A stretch of DNA of 5,073 nt, from contig JACCRA010000284.1 in NCBI GenBank assembly GCA_013813825.1, positions 1 to 5,073 of the forward strand, given 5' to 3'. Origin of the DNA: Pyrinomonadaceae bacterium. Lineage in GTDB: Bacteria; Acidobacteriota; Blastocatellia; Pyrinomonadales; Pyrinomonadaceae. The notes beneath the pieces were generated by a model. That model worked only from the letters and a program-made list of their open reading frames with translations, was not told where the DNA came from and ran no database searches. Made by a program: the position numbers and the translations under genes. This document shows, one piece after another, positions 4,938-5,073 of this stretch. Each line of letters starts with the position of its first letter. Within the stretch, counting starts at the first letter, position 1.

Positions 4938-5073
4938 TTGTGTCTGGACGGGGCCGCTTGCACCACCACCCGCCCGGATGCGCGAGGCTCACTGATCTGA
5001 CTGAGCGTCCGGCCGCGCACCTCTGGAATTAAAATAATTTCAACTTCTTGCCCGTCGCGAAAGCCGGGGCGGC
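4874..5073 (-). other. Upstream region with a possible tail of another minus-strand gene
   Basis: The minus frame from the window edge stays open for 65 codons, starting RPGFRDGQEVEIILIPEVRG, and stops with TAG at 4874-4876, inside the first 64 bases of the AlbA_2 gene. The GxxxGQEVEIIL stretch resembles strands of small AbrB-like or other antitoxin proteins, but the rest looks like low-quality read-through and no start is visible. The AT-rich patch at 5028-5042 could instead be the promoter region of the AlbA_2 gene, though I could not place a paired -35 and -10. Apart from this I see nothing in these bases. Confidence 0.2.

Noticed and set aside
4540..4995. Plus-strand open frame of 151 codons opposite the AlbA_2 N-terminus
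   Set aside because: It is Ser/Arg/Pro-rich antisense shadow of conserved domain DNA, with no ribosome site.

Overview
The window looks like chromosomal DNA of an acidobacterium. The main evidence is the gene at 2291-3517, which has the layout of the VWFA-related family (TIGR03436) that is expanded in Acidobacteriota. The GC-rich coding style, AT-poor spacers and intergenic heptamer and hairpin repeats fit that group, but I cannot place it below phylum.

Layout. Positions 1-211 (minus) hold the start of a gene cut by the window edge: a twin-arginine signal peptide followed by what looks like the beginning of a DUF1259 domain. Just upstream of it (236-655, minus) is an N-terminal remnant of a type I restriction-modification methylase subunit (HsdM) with no catalytic motifs. 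It meets, in antisense orientation at about 653-668, a remnant on the plus strand (659-745) that reads like the last transmembrane helix of a PstA/PstC-type ABC permease. This is a scar where two broken genes were joined. Positions 746-1280 have no convincing gene. They contain a perfect 17-bp hairpin, a textbook intrinsic terminator and an imperfect 23-bp inverted repeat.

From 1281 the DNA is intact and ordinary. A secreted protein (1281-2081, plus) joins a small SH3-like N-terminal module, an Arg/Asp-rich linker and a PA-IL/LecA-like lectin domain, and is closed by a strong hairpin terminator. A good sigma-70-type promoter (2197-2225) then drives the exported VWFA-related protein (2291-3517, plus). 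That protein has lost most of its metal-binding (MIDAS) residues and carries a calcium-loop-like motif near its C-terminus. Convergent to it, across a large heptamer-built hairpin, is a cytoplasmic AlbA_2/Schlafen-type protein with a C-terminal HATPase_c_4-like region (3600-4937, minus). The last 136 bases are its upstream region and may hold the tail of another minus-strand gene.

Nothing shows that these genes form one pathway. The lectin and VWFA proteins are adjacent, codirectional and both exported, but a terminator and a promoter separate them, so they are probably independent units. I see no tRNA, rRNA, CRISPR array or complete mobile element, and no new defence or mobile system. The most interesting parts are the gene-remnant junction in the first 750 bases and the unusual motifs of the VWFA protein.
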